A DNA stretch of 19,110 nt, from contig DATLFP010000059.1 of NCBI GenBank assembly GCA_035540955.1, forward strand, positions 1-19,110, written 5' to 3'. The notes beneath the pieces are model-generated. The model was not told where the DNA came from. It made no database searches and saw nothing but the letters and a program-made list of their open reading frames with translations. Shown here one piece after another: positions 8,453 to 14,975 of the stretch. Each line of letters starts with the position of its first letter. Position 1 is the first letter of the stretch. A program made the position numbers and the translations under genes. This stretch comes from DATLFP01 sp035540955. Its GTDB lineage: Bacteria > Actinomycetota > Acidimicrobiia > Acidimicrobiales > CADCSY01.

Positions 8453-10068
8453 GTCGGGCTGCGGAGCTCGGAGCGCTCGCGCTCGTCGGCGTCGCGCTCG
8501 TCGGCGTCCTGCTCGTAGGCGTAGGCGTAGCGGTAGCGGTAGGAGTAGCCGTAGACCTCGTCGGAGCTGATGCCGTTGAGCACGAGGCCGAGCACCGGGG
8601 CCGCCACCTGCTCGAGCACCTCGGCGCTGCGGCGGATCTCCTTCATGCTCGTGACGTCGCCGGTGGCGAGCAGCAGCACGCCGTCGACGTGGCGCGACAG
8701 CACCACCGCGTCGGTGACCGGCAGCGACGGCGGCGAGTCGATCAGCACCATCCCGAGCTCGGCCATCGAGCGCAGCAGCTCGGGCACCCGATGCCCGGCC
8801 AGCAGCTCGGAAGGGTTCGGGGGCCGAGGCCCGCTCGGGAGCAGGGCCAGGTTGGGGACCTCGGGGATGGCGACGATGGCGTCGTTGAGCTCGGCCTCGC
8901 CGATGAGCACCGAGGTGAGGCCCACGTCGTTGCGCTGCCCGAAGAAGTGGTGGATGCGGGGCCGGCGCAGGTCGCAGTCGACGATGACCACCCGCTGGCC
9001 GGCCTGGGCCAGGGCCACACCGAGGTTGGCCACCGTGGTCGACTTGCCCTCGCTCTTCGACGAACTCGTCACCTGCAGGATCTGCAGGTTGCGCTCCACG
9101 CCGAGGAACTGCACCGACGTGCGCAGCGCCCGGTAGGCCTCGGCGCCCGGCGACTTCGGGTCGCTGGCGGTGACCAGCACCGTGCGGGACTGGTCGCGCC
9201 AGCCGGGGATGGAGGGGATGAGGCCGAGCACGGGCAGACCCGGCACGGCCCGCTCCACGTCCTCCTTGTTCTTCACCGTGTCGTCGAGGTAGTCGCGCAG
9301 GAAGGCGAGGCCCACGCCGAGCAGCAGGCCGACGGCCAGGGCGAGGATGCCGTTGCGGCGGGGCGTCGGCGCGAACGGCGTCGTCGGCACGTCGGCCGGG
9401 GTCTGCAGCTGGGCGCCGCCGGTCTTCTGGCGGATGGCGAGGCGGATCTGGTCGAGCCGGTTCGAGAAGAAGTCGCGCTGCTGCTGCAGGCTCTCGGGCG
9501 TCTGGCCCGCGAACTGCACGGCGGTGGGGTCGTCGGGGTCGGGGGCCGGCGCCCCCGCCAGCTGCTCGTCGATGGCGGCGATGGCCTCGACGAGGTCCTG
9601 GGCTGCCTTCTCCAGGTCGCTCACCGCCACCCGGCGCCGGTGCTCGACGTAGGCGGCGGCATAGGTGTTGGCCACCAGCGCCGCCCGCTCCGGGTCGGTG
9701 CTCGTCGCCGAGATCAGGAGGAAGTCGGTGTCGGTCGGGTTGCGCACCGACACCCCCGGCGCCGAGTCGAGCGACTCCCGCACGATGGTCCGGACCGGGT
9801 CGGAGTTCACCACCCGGATCTCGGTGGGCGCCTGGCGGCCACCGGTGAGGTTCTGCACCACGCTCGGGTCGAAGATCGACTCGGTGGTGCGGGGCTGCAG
9901 CAGCACCTCGGCGGTGGCCCGGTACACCGGCGTCTGCAGGAGCGAGGCGGTGAGGGCGGCGCCGACCACGAGCACCACCGTGGCCACCACCGTCCACCGC
10001 CGCCGGCTGAGGACCCGCAGGTAGTCGCGGAGCTCGAGCTCTCTCGTCTCCTCGTTGACCGGTAGCAC
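8449..10068 (-). CDS. Wzz/BY-kinase: polysaccharide co-polymerase fused to tyrosine autokinase
   Basis: A 539-residue protein from GTG 10068. The Wzz half has helices at about 26-44 and 238-257, flanking an external region with coiled-coil character (about 145-215). The kinase half has Walker A TSSSKSEGKSTT (about 334-345), Walker A' VIVDCDLRRP (361-370) and Walker B MVLIDSPP (440-447). The C-terminal tail has seven tyrosines in alternate positions (Y506 to Y518), then a twice-repeated DADER. BY-kinases phosphorylate such tyrosine clusters between subunits, and cycling of this phosphorylation controls chain length and export of polysaccharide. Having both halves in one chain is the proteobacterial Wzc arrangement and is also common in actinobacteria. 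A -10 TAGCCT lies eight bases before the start, suggesting a leaderless transcript. Confidence 0.93.
   Translation of the reverse strand: MLPVNEETRELELRDYLRVLSRRRWTVVATVVLVVGAALTASLLQTPVYRATAEVLLQPRTTESIFDPSVVQNLTGGRQAPTEIRVVNSDPVRTIVRESLDSAPGVSVRNPTDTDFLLISATSTDPERAALVANTYAAAYVEHRRRVAVSDLEKAAQDLVEAIAAIDEQLAGAPAPDPDDPTAVQFAGQTPESLQQQRDFFSNRLDQIRLAIRQKTGGAQLQTPADVPTTPFAPTPRRNGILALAVGLLLGVGLAFLRDYLDDTVKNKEDVERAVPGLPVLGLIPSIPGWRDQSRTVLVTASDPKSPGAEAYRALRTSVQFLGVERNLQILQVTSSSKSEGKSTTVANLGVALAQAGQRVVIVDCDLRRPRIHHFFGQRNDVGLTSVLIGEAELNDAIVAIPEVPNLALLPSGPRPPNPSELLAGHRVPELLRSMAELGMVLIDSPPSLPVTDAVVLSRHVDGVLLLATGDVTSMKEIRRSAEVLEQVAAPVLGLVLNGISSDEVYGYSYRYRYAYAYEQDADERDADERERSELRSPT
8479..8508. repeat. Two tandem 15-base units inside the BY-kinase tail
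   Basis: GCGCTCGTCGGCGTC occurs twice head to tail and encodes the repeated DADER on the minus strand. The adjoining stretch to 8549 is also repetitive (GTAGGC and GTAGCG units) and encodes the alternating tyrosines, so tail length may vary by slippage. Confidence 0.75.
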
Positions 10069-10076
10069 GACGGCCG

Positions 10077-10082
10077 AGGCTA
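10077..10082 (-). promoter_or_regulatory. -10 hexamer TAGCCT for the BY-kinase gene
   Basis: Read leftward, TAGCCT is eight bases before GTG 10068 and there is no Shine-Dalgarno sequence between. This is leaderless geometry, divergent from the membrane-protein promoter about 58 bases away. Confidence 0.45.
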
Positions 10083-10139
10083 CCGATTCATGGGGTTCGC
10101 GGTTCCGCGAGGTGCCCGGACGGGGCGGAGTCCGCTCGC

Positions 10140-10145
10140 TACGCT
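10140..10145 (+). promoter_or_regulatory. -10 hexamer TACGCT for the CapD/DUF2231 membrane-protein gene
   Basis: TACGCT lies nine bases before ATG 10155, and no ribosome-binding site is visible. It matches the spacing seen at 4981 and 16761. Confidence 0.45.
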
Positions 10146-10154
10146 CCGAGCACG

Positions 10155-11102
10155 ATGTCGACCCCCGACCAGGACCTCGACGAGGAGCTGCGGCGCCCCG
10201 TCGACCCGCTGCTCGACATGACGCCGGCGCCGAGCACCGCCGGTCGACAGCTGGCCCTGCGGCTCGCCCTCGACCTCGCGGCGTGGCTCGCCGGCCTCCT
10301 CCTCGCCCTCGCCATCCGGTTCGGGCTCACCCCCGACTGGGAGCGGGTGCGGGCGGTGCTGCTGTTCGCTCCCCTGCTCGTGGTGCTGCAGGCGCTGATC
10401 GGCGAGTTCGCCGGCGGTAGACGCCGGCGCCGCACCAACACCCTCGACGAGCTGGTCGGCCTCGCCGGGTCGGTGATGCTCGCCACCGGCGCCGCCGCCG
10501 CCTTCAACGCCGCCATCAGCGACTCCCCCGTTCCCCAGAGCGTGCCGATCGCCGGCGGCGTGCTCGCCCTGCTCGGCATGGTGGCGGTGCGCTCGTTCAC
10601 CCGGCTCCTCGCCGAGGAGCGGGGCGACGTGGTCGACCTCGCCGGCTACGAGGGCCGCGAACGGCCCGGGTCGGCGGCGGCGATCGAGCACCTCGGGGCC
10701 GGCGCCGACGAGCCGTTCCACCTCATCACCGTCACCGTCGCCGTCGGCGCCTGGGTCTCCAGCATCCTGTTCGACATCGGCTCCCGCTCGGCCAACGAAG
10801 CGTTCATCTACAGCCGGGGCGCCTACTGGCTGATCGCCATCGGCCTCGCCGGTGCCGCCAGCGCCGCCGCCTTCCGGATGATCGACGCGCTGCGGGCGCC
10901 GGCGGCCGAGCGGCGGTCGCTGCTCGTGCAGGCCGGGCTCTACCTCGCCGTGGTCGCCGCGTTCGCGGCGTCGTTCGTGACCCGCCACGGCGGGCCGTGG
11001 GGCGAGGTCAGCATCGGCCTGATCGCGGTCTCCGTCGTGGCCCTGGCCGTGTTCGTCGTCGCCGCCTGGCGGATGCGGTCCGCGGCCCCCGCCAGCGGCT
11101 GA
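10155..11102 (+). CDS. Eight-helix membrane protein: CapD/PglF-type N-terminal domain joined to a DUF2231-like domain
   Basis: 315 residues. Predicted helices are at about 34-55, 66-83, 100-118, 129-147, 188-207, 221-240, 256-275 and 285-304. The first four, with RLALDLAAWLAGLLLALAIR, the basic loop GGRRRRRTNTLDEL and a PVPQSVPIAGG turn, look like the membrane domain that precedes the NAD-dependent dehydratase in CapD/WbpM/PglF. Here no Rossmann GxxGxxG motif follows. Instead the second half (PFHLITVTVAVGAWVSSILFD and after) resembles DUF2231 membrane proteins. The product therefore cannot itself be a sugar dehydratase. It may have kept only a membrane or complex-forming role in polysaccharide assembly. 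It is divergent from the BY-kinase and convergent with the HPr-kinase-like gene. The domain assignments are from pattern recognition only. Confidence 0.8.
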   Translation: MSTPDQDLDEELRRPVDPLLDMTPAPSTAGRQLALRLALDLAAWLAGLLLALAIRFGLTPDWERVRAVLLFAPLLVVLQALIGEFAGGRRRRRTNTLDELVGLAGSVMLATGAAAAFNAAISDSPVPQSVPIAGGVLALLGMVAVRSFTRLLAEERGDVVDLAGYEGRERPGSAAAIEHLGAGADEPFHLITVTVAVGAWVSSILFDIGSRSANEAFIYSRGAYWLIAIGLAGAASAAAFRMIDALRAPAAERRSLLVQAGLYLAVVAAFAASFVTRHGGPWGEVSIGLIAVSVVALAVFVVAAWRMRSAAPASG

Positions 11103-11106
11103 AGCG

Positions 11107-11850
11107 TCAGTCGTCGAGCAGGAGGCGGGCGAAGGTGGCGGCGTCGCCCCGCTCCCCTCGCAGCACCGTGGCCCGCTCGAGGGCGGCGGTGAGGCAGTGC
11201 AGCACCCGGGGCGGGTCGGTGCGGGCGCCCACCGTCTGCTCGATCACCTGCAGCACTGCCTCGCCGGTGTCGACCGGCACCGGCCGCCACTCGGCGCCGG
11301 CCACGTAGCGGGCGAGCGCCACCGTGCCCGCCGGCACCGGCGGGCCGCCGCCGTCGAGCCGCACGAGGGCGACGCCCTCGCCGGTGCGGCGGTTGATCGG
11401 GCGAGGGAAGGCATGCACGAGGCCGTCGGTGTCGAGCACCGCGTACTCGTCGGAGTAGTAGGTGGCGCCGGCGTCGACCAGTGCCTCGGTGGCGGTCGAC
11501 TTGCCGGTGAACGAGCGGCCGGGCAGCACGATGGCCCGGCCGTTCACGACGACCACGCCGGCGTGCACGAACACGTGCGTGGGCGAGTGCTCGGCGACGT
11601 GCTGCTCGAGCTGCTTGCGGACCGCGGCACACAGGGCGTCGACGGTGCGCTCGGTGCCGCTGGCCTCGCCGTGCCGCCAGCGGAGGGTGTCGGGGCCGTC
11701 GTGCTCGATCGCGACTGTCACCCGCTCGACGGTCGACTCGGTCGGCTCGGCGACCGGTTGCAGGAAGAAGGCGACGTCGGCCGCCACCTGGTCGAGCACC
11801 TCGCCGGGCGCCTCCAGGTCGACCGTCACCCCGAAGCCGGCCAGCCGCAT
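11107..11850 (-). CDS. HPr-kinase-like P-loop protein
   Basis: 247 residues from ATG 11850. In-frame sequence further upstream is antisense to a mazF relic and is not credible coding. The core is a Walker A GRSFTGKS (G111-S118) followed by YSDEYAVLD (132-140), the layout of the HPr kinase/phosphorylase C-terminal domain, and by FPRPINRRTGEG. The N-terminal sensor domain of true HprK and its signature are absent. Such short HprK-like proteins occur in lasso-peptide clusters (PadeK phosphorylates the precursor's C-terminal serine) and beside PqqD and PF14907 genes in polysaccharide loci. Here those partners lie 3-5 kb to the left. The substrate is unknown; the Cys-rich protein or a glycan component are both possible. 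No Shine-Dalgarno precedes the start. CACGCT six bases upstream may be a degenerate -10. Confidence 0.8.
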   Translation of the reverse strand: MRLAGFGVTVDLEAPGEVLDQVAADVAFFLQPVAEPTESTVERVTVAIEHDGPDTLRWRHGEASGTERTVDALCAAVRKQLEQHVAEHSPTHVFVHAGVVVVNGRAIVLPGRSFTGKSTATEALVDAGATYYSDEYAVLDTDGLVHAFPRPINRRTGEGVALVRLDGGGPPVPAGTVALARYVAGAEWRPVPVDTGEAVLQVIEQTVGARTDPPRVLHCLTAALERATVLRGERGDAATFARLLLDD

Positions 11851-11925
11851 CGGCCCAGCGTGGCCGGTGAGCGGTGACCCTGCACATCGTGATCTCGGCT
11901 CGCTGATGAGATCGACGAGCCGGTT

Positions 11926-12004
11926 CCGCCGCCTGGTCGCCAGCCTGAGCCCACCGCGGATGGCCGAAGCCTGCCGCGCGCTGCGCGCCGCGCCGGGCTG
12001 TTGA
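11926..12004 (+). pseudogene. Relic of a mazF 3' end
   Basis: The 79 bases match the last 79 bases of the intact mazF-like gene (17241-17319), including its TGA, with about eight mismatches by eye. Translated in the same frame the relic ends SLSPPRMAEACRALRAAPGC, against SLSPPRMAEACRTLRAATGC in the intact copy. Similarity continues about 15-19 bases past the stop (ACCGCGGC then CGCA). Upstream of 11926 no MazF or antitoxin sequence can be recognised. It is a non-functional fragment left by deletion, recombination or duplication. Confidence 0.82.
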
Positions 12005-12027
12005 ACCGCGGCGCGCATCTACCTCTG

Positions 12028-12444
12028 TCAGTAGTCGGCGACGACCTCGACGAAGCCCGCCGCCGCGAAGTCCTGGTCGAACGCAAGCGCCTCGCGAAGT
12101 CGCCGGTCGCGCATCACGCGAAAGCTCGTGGCATCGACGAAGGAGTACTCCCGCTCGTCTCGCTTGCGCAGCCACTCCCAGGCGCCGGCCTCCTGCTCCT
12201 CGGTGACCCGGTGGACGACGAGACGATCGGCCGCCGTCAAGGACTCGAGCCGATCCAGGAAGCCCAGGGCCGTGCGATGGCTGTCCTTGCGGCGCAAGAA
12301 CGTCCACGTCTCCCCGGCCACGAGGTTGGTCGTGAGGACCTGCTCCGATCGTCCAAGGCGTCCGAGCATGCGCAAGGCCTCGGCGTGGCGGGCATCCCCG
12401 GGGAGCACCCACGCCACCCACCAACCGGTGTCGGCGAACTTCAC
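12028..12444 (-). CDS. vapC: PIN-domain toxin (VapC-like)
   Basis: 138 residues with the four PIN acids in place: D5 (MKFADTGWW), E45 (LVAGETWTFL), D104 (YSFVDATSF) and D123 (LAFDQDF). PIN toxins of VapBC modules are Mg-dependent ribonucleases that cut tRNA or rRNA. The ATG overlaps the antitoxin stop by four bases (ATGA), the usual coupled arrangement. The C-terminus is full length for the family. The exact RNA target cannot be predicted. Confidence 0.9.
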   Translation of the reverse strand: MKFADTGWWVAWVLPGDARHAEALRMLGRLGRSEQVLTTNLVAGETWTFLRRKDSHRTALGFLDRLESLTAADRLVVHRVTEEQEAGAWEWLRKRDEREYSFVDATSFRVMRDRRLREALAFDQDFAAAGFVEVVADY

Positions 12445-12671
12445 CGGCCGTAGACGGTCTCGTCGATCTCACCCGGCTCGACCGACACATGCGGCGCACC
12501 GAACCCGGCGAGCGACTGCCAGAGATCGTCGTCGTGATCGGGCGTCTCCTCGCCCAGCACGCGGCCGAGCCCCTCGCGGATCAGCTCCGACTTCGAGATC
12601 CCGCGGCGGCGCGCTTCGGCTGCCGCCCGTTCGTCGAGCGCCTCCGTGATCGTGATCGTGATCGTCTTCAC
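12441..12671 (-). CDS. vapB: RHH antitoxin (VapB/CopG-like)
   Basis: 76 residues from GTG 12671. The N-terminal strand MKTITITITEALDERAAAEARRRGISKSELIREGL is an evident ribbon-helix-helix DNA-binding domain (about residues 1-42). The acidic tail (PDHDDDLWQSLAGFGAPHVSVEPGEIDE) would wrap the toxin. A TAGGCT hexamer (12684-12679) seven bases before the start suggests a leaderless mRNA. RHH antitoxins usually repress their own promoter, and the palindrome at 12704-12713 is a candidate site. Confidence 0.88.
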   Translation of the reverse strand: MKTITITITEALDERAAAEARRRGISKSELIREGLGRVLGEETPDHDDDLWQSLAGFGAPHVSVEPGEIDETVYGR

Positions 12672-12703
12672 GGCCGCCAGCCTACATACTCAACGCGACA
12701 GCG

Positions 12704-12713
12704 ACTACGTAGT
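12704..12713. promoter_or_regulatory. Palindrome in a shared divergent promoter (candidate operator)
   Basis: ACTACGTAGT is a perfect 10-base palindrome in the 50-base gap between the leftward vapBC start (12671) and a rightward small ORF (12722). Leftward -10 TAGGCT is at 12684-12679. Rightward TAGTGG at 12710-12715 lies six bases before GTG 12722. A repressor bound here could affect both directions. Confidence 0.45.
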
Positions 12714-12721
12714 GGGCAGTC

Positions 12722-12829
12722 GTGCTCTCGGCGACCGAGCAGCGCCTGCTCAGCGACCCGAGCTTCATCGCTCGAATGACCGACGCCGCCGCCCAGCCGA
12801 CCGAAGACCTCGAACTGGAAGACCTCTAG
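12722..12829 (+). CDS. Short ORF resembling an antitoxin C-terminal half
   Basis: 35 residues from GTG 12722; an in-frame TAG at 12710 rules out a longer start. The sequence (VLSATEQRLLSDPSFIARM, then an acidic tail ending LELEDL) resembles the toxin-binding end of Phd/YefM-type antitoxins. It lacks any DNA-binding domain. It is followed after three bases, and in the same frame, by a RelE-like ORF. It could be a trimmed antitoxin, a decayed remnant, or chance. Confidence 0.4.
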   Translation: MLSATEQRLLSDPSFIARMTDAAAQPTEDLELEDL

Positions 12830-12832
12830 CCG

Positions 12833-13117
12833 TTGCTGGCTCTCGAGACCACAGCCGAGGCGAAGGCGGGCCTGCGTTCCCTCCGCGCTGCGAACACCGA
12901 CCTCTTCGACGTCGTGAGCGAACGCATCACCGCCGTGCGGAGGGATCCCGGTGGTCGCAAGCGCGGCCACTCCTTCCGGCTCGGCGACGGACGCACTGCA
13001 CGGCTGGCGGCCTCCTTCGACATCGTCGCTCAGGAGGAGCTCGTCGTGGTCTGGCTCGTCGAAGAGCATGGTGGCGAGGGAGTTCTCCACGTCATCGCTG
13101 TCGAGCACACGGCCTGA
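12833..13117 (+). CDS. Possible RelE/ParE-like toxin
   Basis: 94 residues from TTG 12833. The pattern is a helical start (TTAEAKAGLRSLRAANTDLFDVVSERI), then AVRRDPGG, HSFRLGDGRTARLAASFDI and alternating hydrophobic strands (LVVVWLVEEHGGEGVLHVIAVEH). It is compatible with a small RelE-fold protein of about usual length. The typical basic catalytic residues near the end are not obvious. The TTG start is weak and lacks a Shine-Dalgarno, so expression may depend on read-through or coupling from the 35-residue ORF. The pair may be degraded. Confidence 0.5.
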   Translation: MLALETTAEAKAGLRSLRAANTDLFDVVSERITAVRRDPGGRKRGHSFRLGDGRTARLAASFDIVAQEELVVVWLVEEHGGEGVLHVIAVEHTA

Positions 13118-13140
13118 GGGGCGCCGAGCGTCGTCGCCCC
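13118..13140. terminator. Weak hairpin between convergent genes
   Basis: GGGGCG at 13118-13123 pairs with CGCCCC at 13135-13140 across an 11-base loop, directly after the RelE-like stop and 17 bases from the ferredoxin stop. It has a short stem and no T tract. Confidence 0.35.
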
Positions 13141-13156
13141 GGGGCCGATCGAGCGA

Positions 13157-13552
13157 CTAGTCCACGAACACGTCCCGACTGAGCTGGACGAAGAACGTGT
13201 GGTCGTGGCCCTTGTGCGGATCTGCGGCGTTGTACTGAGCCCGCGCTCCCCCGTCGGGGACCTTCTCCTCCGGGTAGATGGCGCCGACGGGACAGACATC
13301 CGGCTCGTAGCAGGCCGTGCAGGACGTGCACTCGTCGGTGTTGACATACAGGAGGCTGTCGCCGAAGACCGGGATCATGTCCGGGTTCGGTGCGTGCGTG
13401 TTCGCGATGACGCCGCTGCCGGCCTCGTCCTCGGACACGAGCGTGTTGGTCGCCGCGTCGAGCTCGTAGATGCACTGCACCGGACACACGTCGACGCACG
13501 CCCGGTCCTTCACGTCGATGCACGCTTCGGTGATGATCGCGATGCCTGACAT
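13157..13552 (-). CDS. FdxA-type dicluster ferredoxin with an insertion
   Basis: 131 residues. The first cluster motif ACIDVKDRACVDVCPVQCIYE (C11, C19, C23, C27) matches the C-x7-C-x3-C-x3-C of actinobacterial 7Fe ferredoxins (FdxA). The second, CTSCTACYEPDVCPVGAIY (C75, C78, C81, C87), is C-x2-C-x2-C-x5-CP, two residues longer than the usual x3 spacing. About 35 residues (LDAATNTLVSEDEAGSG to PVFGDS) separate the clusters, where FdxA has only a few. It probably carries electrons between cytoplasmic oxidoreductases; the partner is unknown. It starts six bases after the DUF2231 gene, with GAGG four bases upstream of its ATG, so the two are co-transcribed. Confidence 0.88.
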   Translation of the reverse strand: MSGIAIITEACIDVKDRACVDVCPVQCIYELDAATNTLVSEDEAGSGVIANTHAPNPDMIPVFGDSLLYVNTDECTSCTACYEPDVCPVGAIYPEEKVPDGGARAQYNAADPHKGHDHTFFVQLSRDVFVD

Positions 13553-13558
13553 GGGGCC

Positions 13559-14128
13559 TCAGTCCTCGTGGGTTCCGGGCGCGACGTCGCGCTCGGAGCG
13601 ATGCCACACCGGATGGTCGCCAGACGTCTCGACGTTGAAGCCGTAGTCGAACACCAGCGATCCGCCGATGGTGCCGCCCAACGCGGTCAGCGCGGCGGCC
13701 GCGACCGTGAACGCCAGCGCCAGGCCCGGCGTCGACGACTCGTCCCAGAAGGCGAGCACCCGCACGGCGACGCCGGCCGCCACGAGGACCGTGACGGTCA
13801 CCATCGTCGCCGCGTGCGCGTTGGCGGTGCGCCGCGCCTGGGTGCCCGCTTCGGTGGAGCGCAACCAGTCCCAGAAGCCGGTGAGCGCGGCGAGCACCGA
13901 GACCGCGGCACCGCCGATCAGCGCGAACGATGCCGCCCGGTAGAAGTCGCGGGCCCACGCCTCGTCGTTGCCGATGGCGGAGATCACATCGAACGCGGCC
14001 GCCAGCATGTAGGCGCCGACGGGGATGTCGGTGAGTGGCGGGTGCAGGGGCTTGCCGGACCAGCCCCGCAGCCCTCTGGAGCTTCGGCCCCGAAGCGTGA
14101 GGCTCGGTCGGAAGGAGAAGCGGCGCAC
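13559..14128 (-). CDS. DUF2231-family membrane protein
   Basis: 189 residues from GTG 14128, chosen because AGGAGG sits four bases upstream; an ATG at 14164 is possible but has no such site. After a basic N-terminus (VRRFSFRPSLTLRGRSSRG) comes the family signature GKPLHPPLTDIPVGAYMLAAAFD. Further hydrophobic helices follow at about residues 65-85, 105-125 and 140-165 (FALIGGAAVSVLAALTGFWDW; TVTVLVAAGVAVRVLAFW; TVAAAALTALGGTIGGSLVFD). DUF2231 proteins are four-helix membrane proteins with conserved histidines, sometimes beside Rieske or ferredoxin genes, and a redox or haem role has been supposed but not shown. The tight link to a ferredoxin gene (6 bases) fits electron transfer at the membrane. 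The C-terminus (NVETSGDHPVWHRSERDVAPG) is soluble. Confidence 0.85.
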   Translation of the reverse strand: MRRFSFRPSLTLRGRSSRGLRGWSGKPLHPPLTDIPVGAYMLAAAFDVISAIGNDEAWARDFYRAASFALIGGAAVSVLAALTGFWDWLRSTEAGTQARRTANAHAATMVTVTVLVAAGVAVRVLAFWDESSTPGLALAFTVAAAALTALGGTIGGSLVFDYGFNVETSGDHPVWHRSERDVAPGTHED

Positions 14129-14178
14129 ATTCCCTCCTCGATCGCTGGGCGCGTGCGAGCCCATTGCTGGCTCACGTA

Positions 14179-14194
14179 CCCACCGGGCGGTGGG
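14179..14194 (-). terminator. Hairpin downstream of the AbrB/PIN operon
   Basis: CCCACC at 14179-14184 pairs with GGTGGG at 14189-14194 across a four-base GGGC loop, 33 bases past the PIN-toxin stop in the direction of transcription. It lacks a T run. The rest of the 98-base gap to the DUF2231 gene shows nothing else clear. Confidence 0.4.
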
Positions 14195-14226
14195 CAGAAC
14201 CCGACCCTGGCTCCGTTGATCCGTGG

Positions 14227-14640
14227 TCAGATGATCCGGAGCTCGGCCGACAGTCCGAGGGCCTTCGCCGTCGGCCATCGGCGGTCGGTCGTCACGAGAG
14301 CGTCGGCGGCGTGCCGCGCCGCCGTGGCGATGACCAGCGCGTCCGGAAGGCGCAGGGGCCGATGGCGGGCCCGCAGCCGGGCGGCGGTGGTGGCGGTGTC
14401 GACGTCGAGGACGACGATCTCGATCGGCAGGCGCTGCCGAAGGGCGAGCACCACCTCGACCGCTCGATCACCCTGGCGCGCCGGGCCGACGAGGCACTCG
14501 GCGAAGGCCGACGCCGCCATGGCGAGGCGATCGGCGCCATCGACGGCATCGGCGATGGCGGCGCGGGCCACGGCGTGGCGGGCATTGGTGCCGTCGAGGA
14601 ACCCGATGAGCACGCCGGCGTCGAGGTGGATCAGCGCCAC
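14227..14640 (-). CDS. vapC: PIN-domain toxin (VapC-like)
   Basis: 137 residues from GTG 14640 (VALIHLDAGVLIGFLDG). The PIN acids are D7, E48 (ASAFAECLVG), D100 (RLPDALVIATA) and D119 (ALVTTDRRW), so the nuclease site looks intact. Its start overlaps the AbrB-type antitoxin by ten bases. It is not a close copy of the PIN toxin at 12 kb: the loops and C-termini differ. Confidence 0.9.
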   Translation of the reverse strand: MALIHLDAGVLIGFLDGTNARHAVARAAIADAVDGADRLAMAASAFAECLVGPARQGDRAVEVVLALRQRLPIEIVVLDVDTATTAARLRARHRPLRLPDALVIATAARHAADALVTTDRRWPTAKALGLSAELRII

Positions 14641-14876
14641 TCGTCCCGGAGATCGTCGAGCTCGGCCTCGCCATAGGCACCGCTGAGCGCGCCGGCGAAG
14701 TCGCCGACGACGTCGACCTCGCGCTCGAGGACGACCCGCCCGGGGCCGTCGGCGCTGGCCACGAGCCGCTCGCCGACCTCCAGGCCCGCCGCCCGGAGCG
14801 CGTCGACCGGGATCGTGATCTGGTGCTTGGCGCTGATCCGGGACGTCCCCCGCCGCCGATTCCTTACTTTCTTCAC
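14631..14876 (-). CDS. AbrB/SpoVT-type antitoxin
   Basis: 81 residues from GTG 14876. The swapped-hairpin DNA-binding motif TSRISAKHQITIPVDALRAAGLEVGERL (about 11-38) is characteristic of AbrB/MazE-like antitoxins. The tail (FAGALSGAYGEAELDDLRDEW) would bind the PIN toxin. TACCTT (14889-14884) lies seven bases before the start, so the mRNA is probably leaderless. The region is divergent from the HNH gene. Confidence 0.88.
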   Translation of the reverse strand: MKKVRNRRRGTSRISAKHQITIPVDALRAAGLEVGERLVASADGPGRVVLEREVDVVGDFAGALSGAYGEAELDDLRDEWR

Positions 14877-14883
14877 AACACCC

Positions 14884-14889
14884 AAGGTA
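14884..14889 (-). promoter_or_regulatory. -10 hexamer TACCTT for the AbrB/PIN operon
   Basis: Read leftward, TACCTT lies seven bases before GTG 14876 and fits TANNNT. No ribosome-binding site is present, which suits a leaderless start. Confidence 0.45.
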
Positions 14890-14969
14890 GCCGGCGTTGC
14901 AGGCCCCGCCCTGGATGGCGACGAGATCGACGGCGCCCAATTGCGCTGGAACTGGTCGAAACTGCACGA

Positions 14970-14975
14970 TAGACT
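14970..14975 (+). promoter_or_regulatory. -10 hexamer TAGACT for the HNH gene
   Basis: TAGACT lies seven bases before ATG 14983 with no Shine-Dalgarno sequence. This supports 14983 as the start rather than in-frame codons further upstream, which would overlap the divergent antitoxin gene. Confidence 0.5.

Noticed and set aside
7424..9997. A very long leftward open frame (857 codons) across the nucleotidyltransferase and BY-kinase genes
   Set aside because: Its translation is arginine/glycine/proline/alanine-rich low-complexity sequence, an artefact of high G+C. The real genes in other frames show clear family motifs.
7519..10065. A long rightward open frame (848 codons) over the same region
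   Set aside because: Same high-G+C shadow effect, antisense to the Wzz/BY-kinase gene, with no recognisable motifs.
11851..12018. N-terminal extension of the HPr-kinase-like protein
   Set aside because: The extra residues are antisense to the mazF relic and basic low-complexity, and do not resemble an HprK sensor domain.
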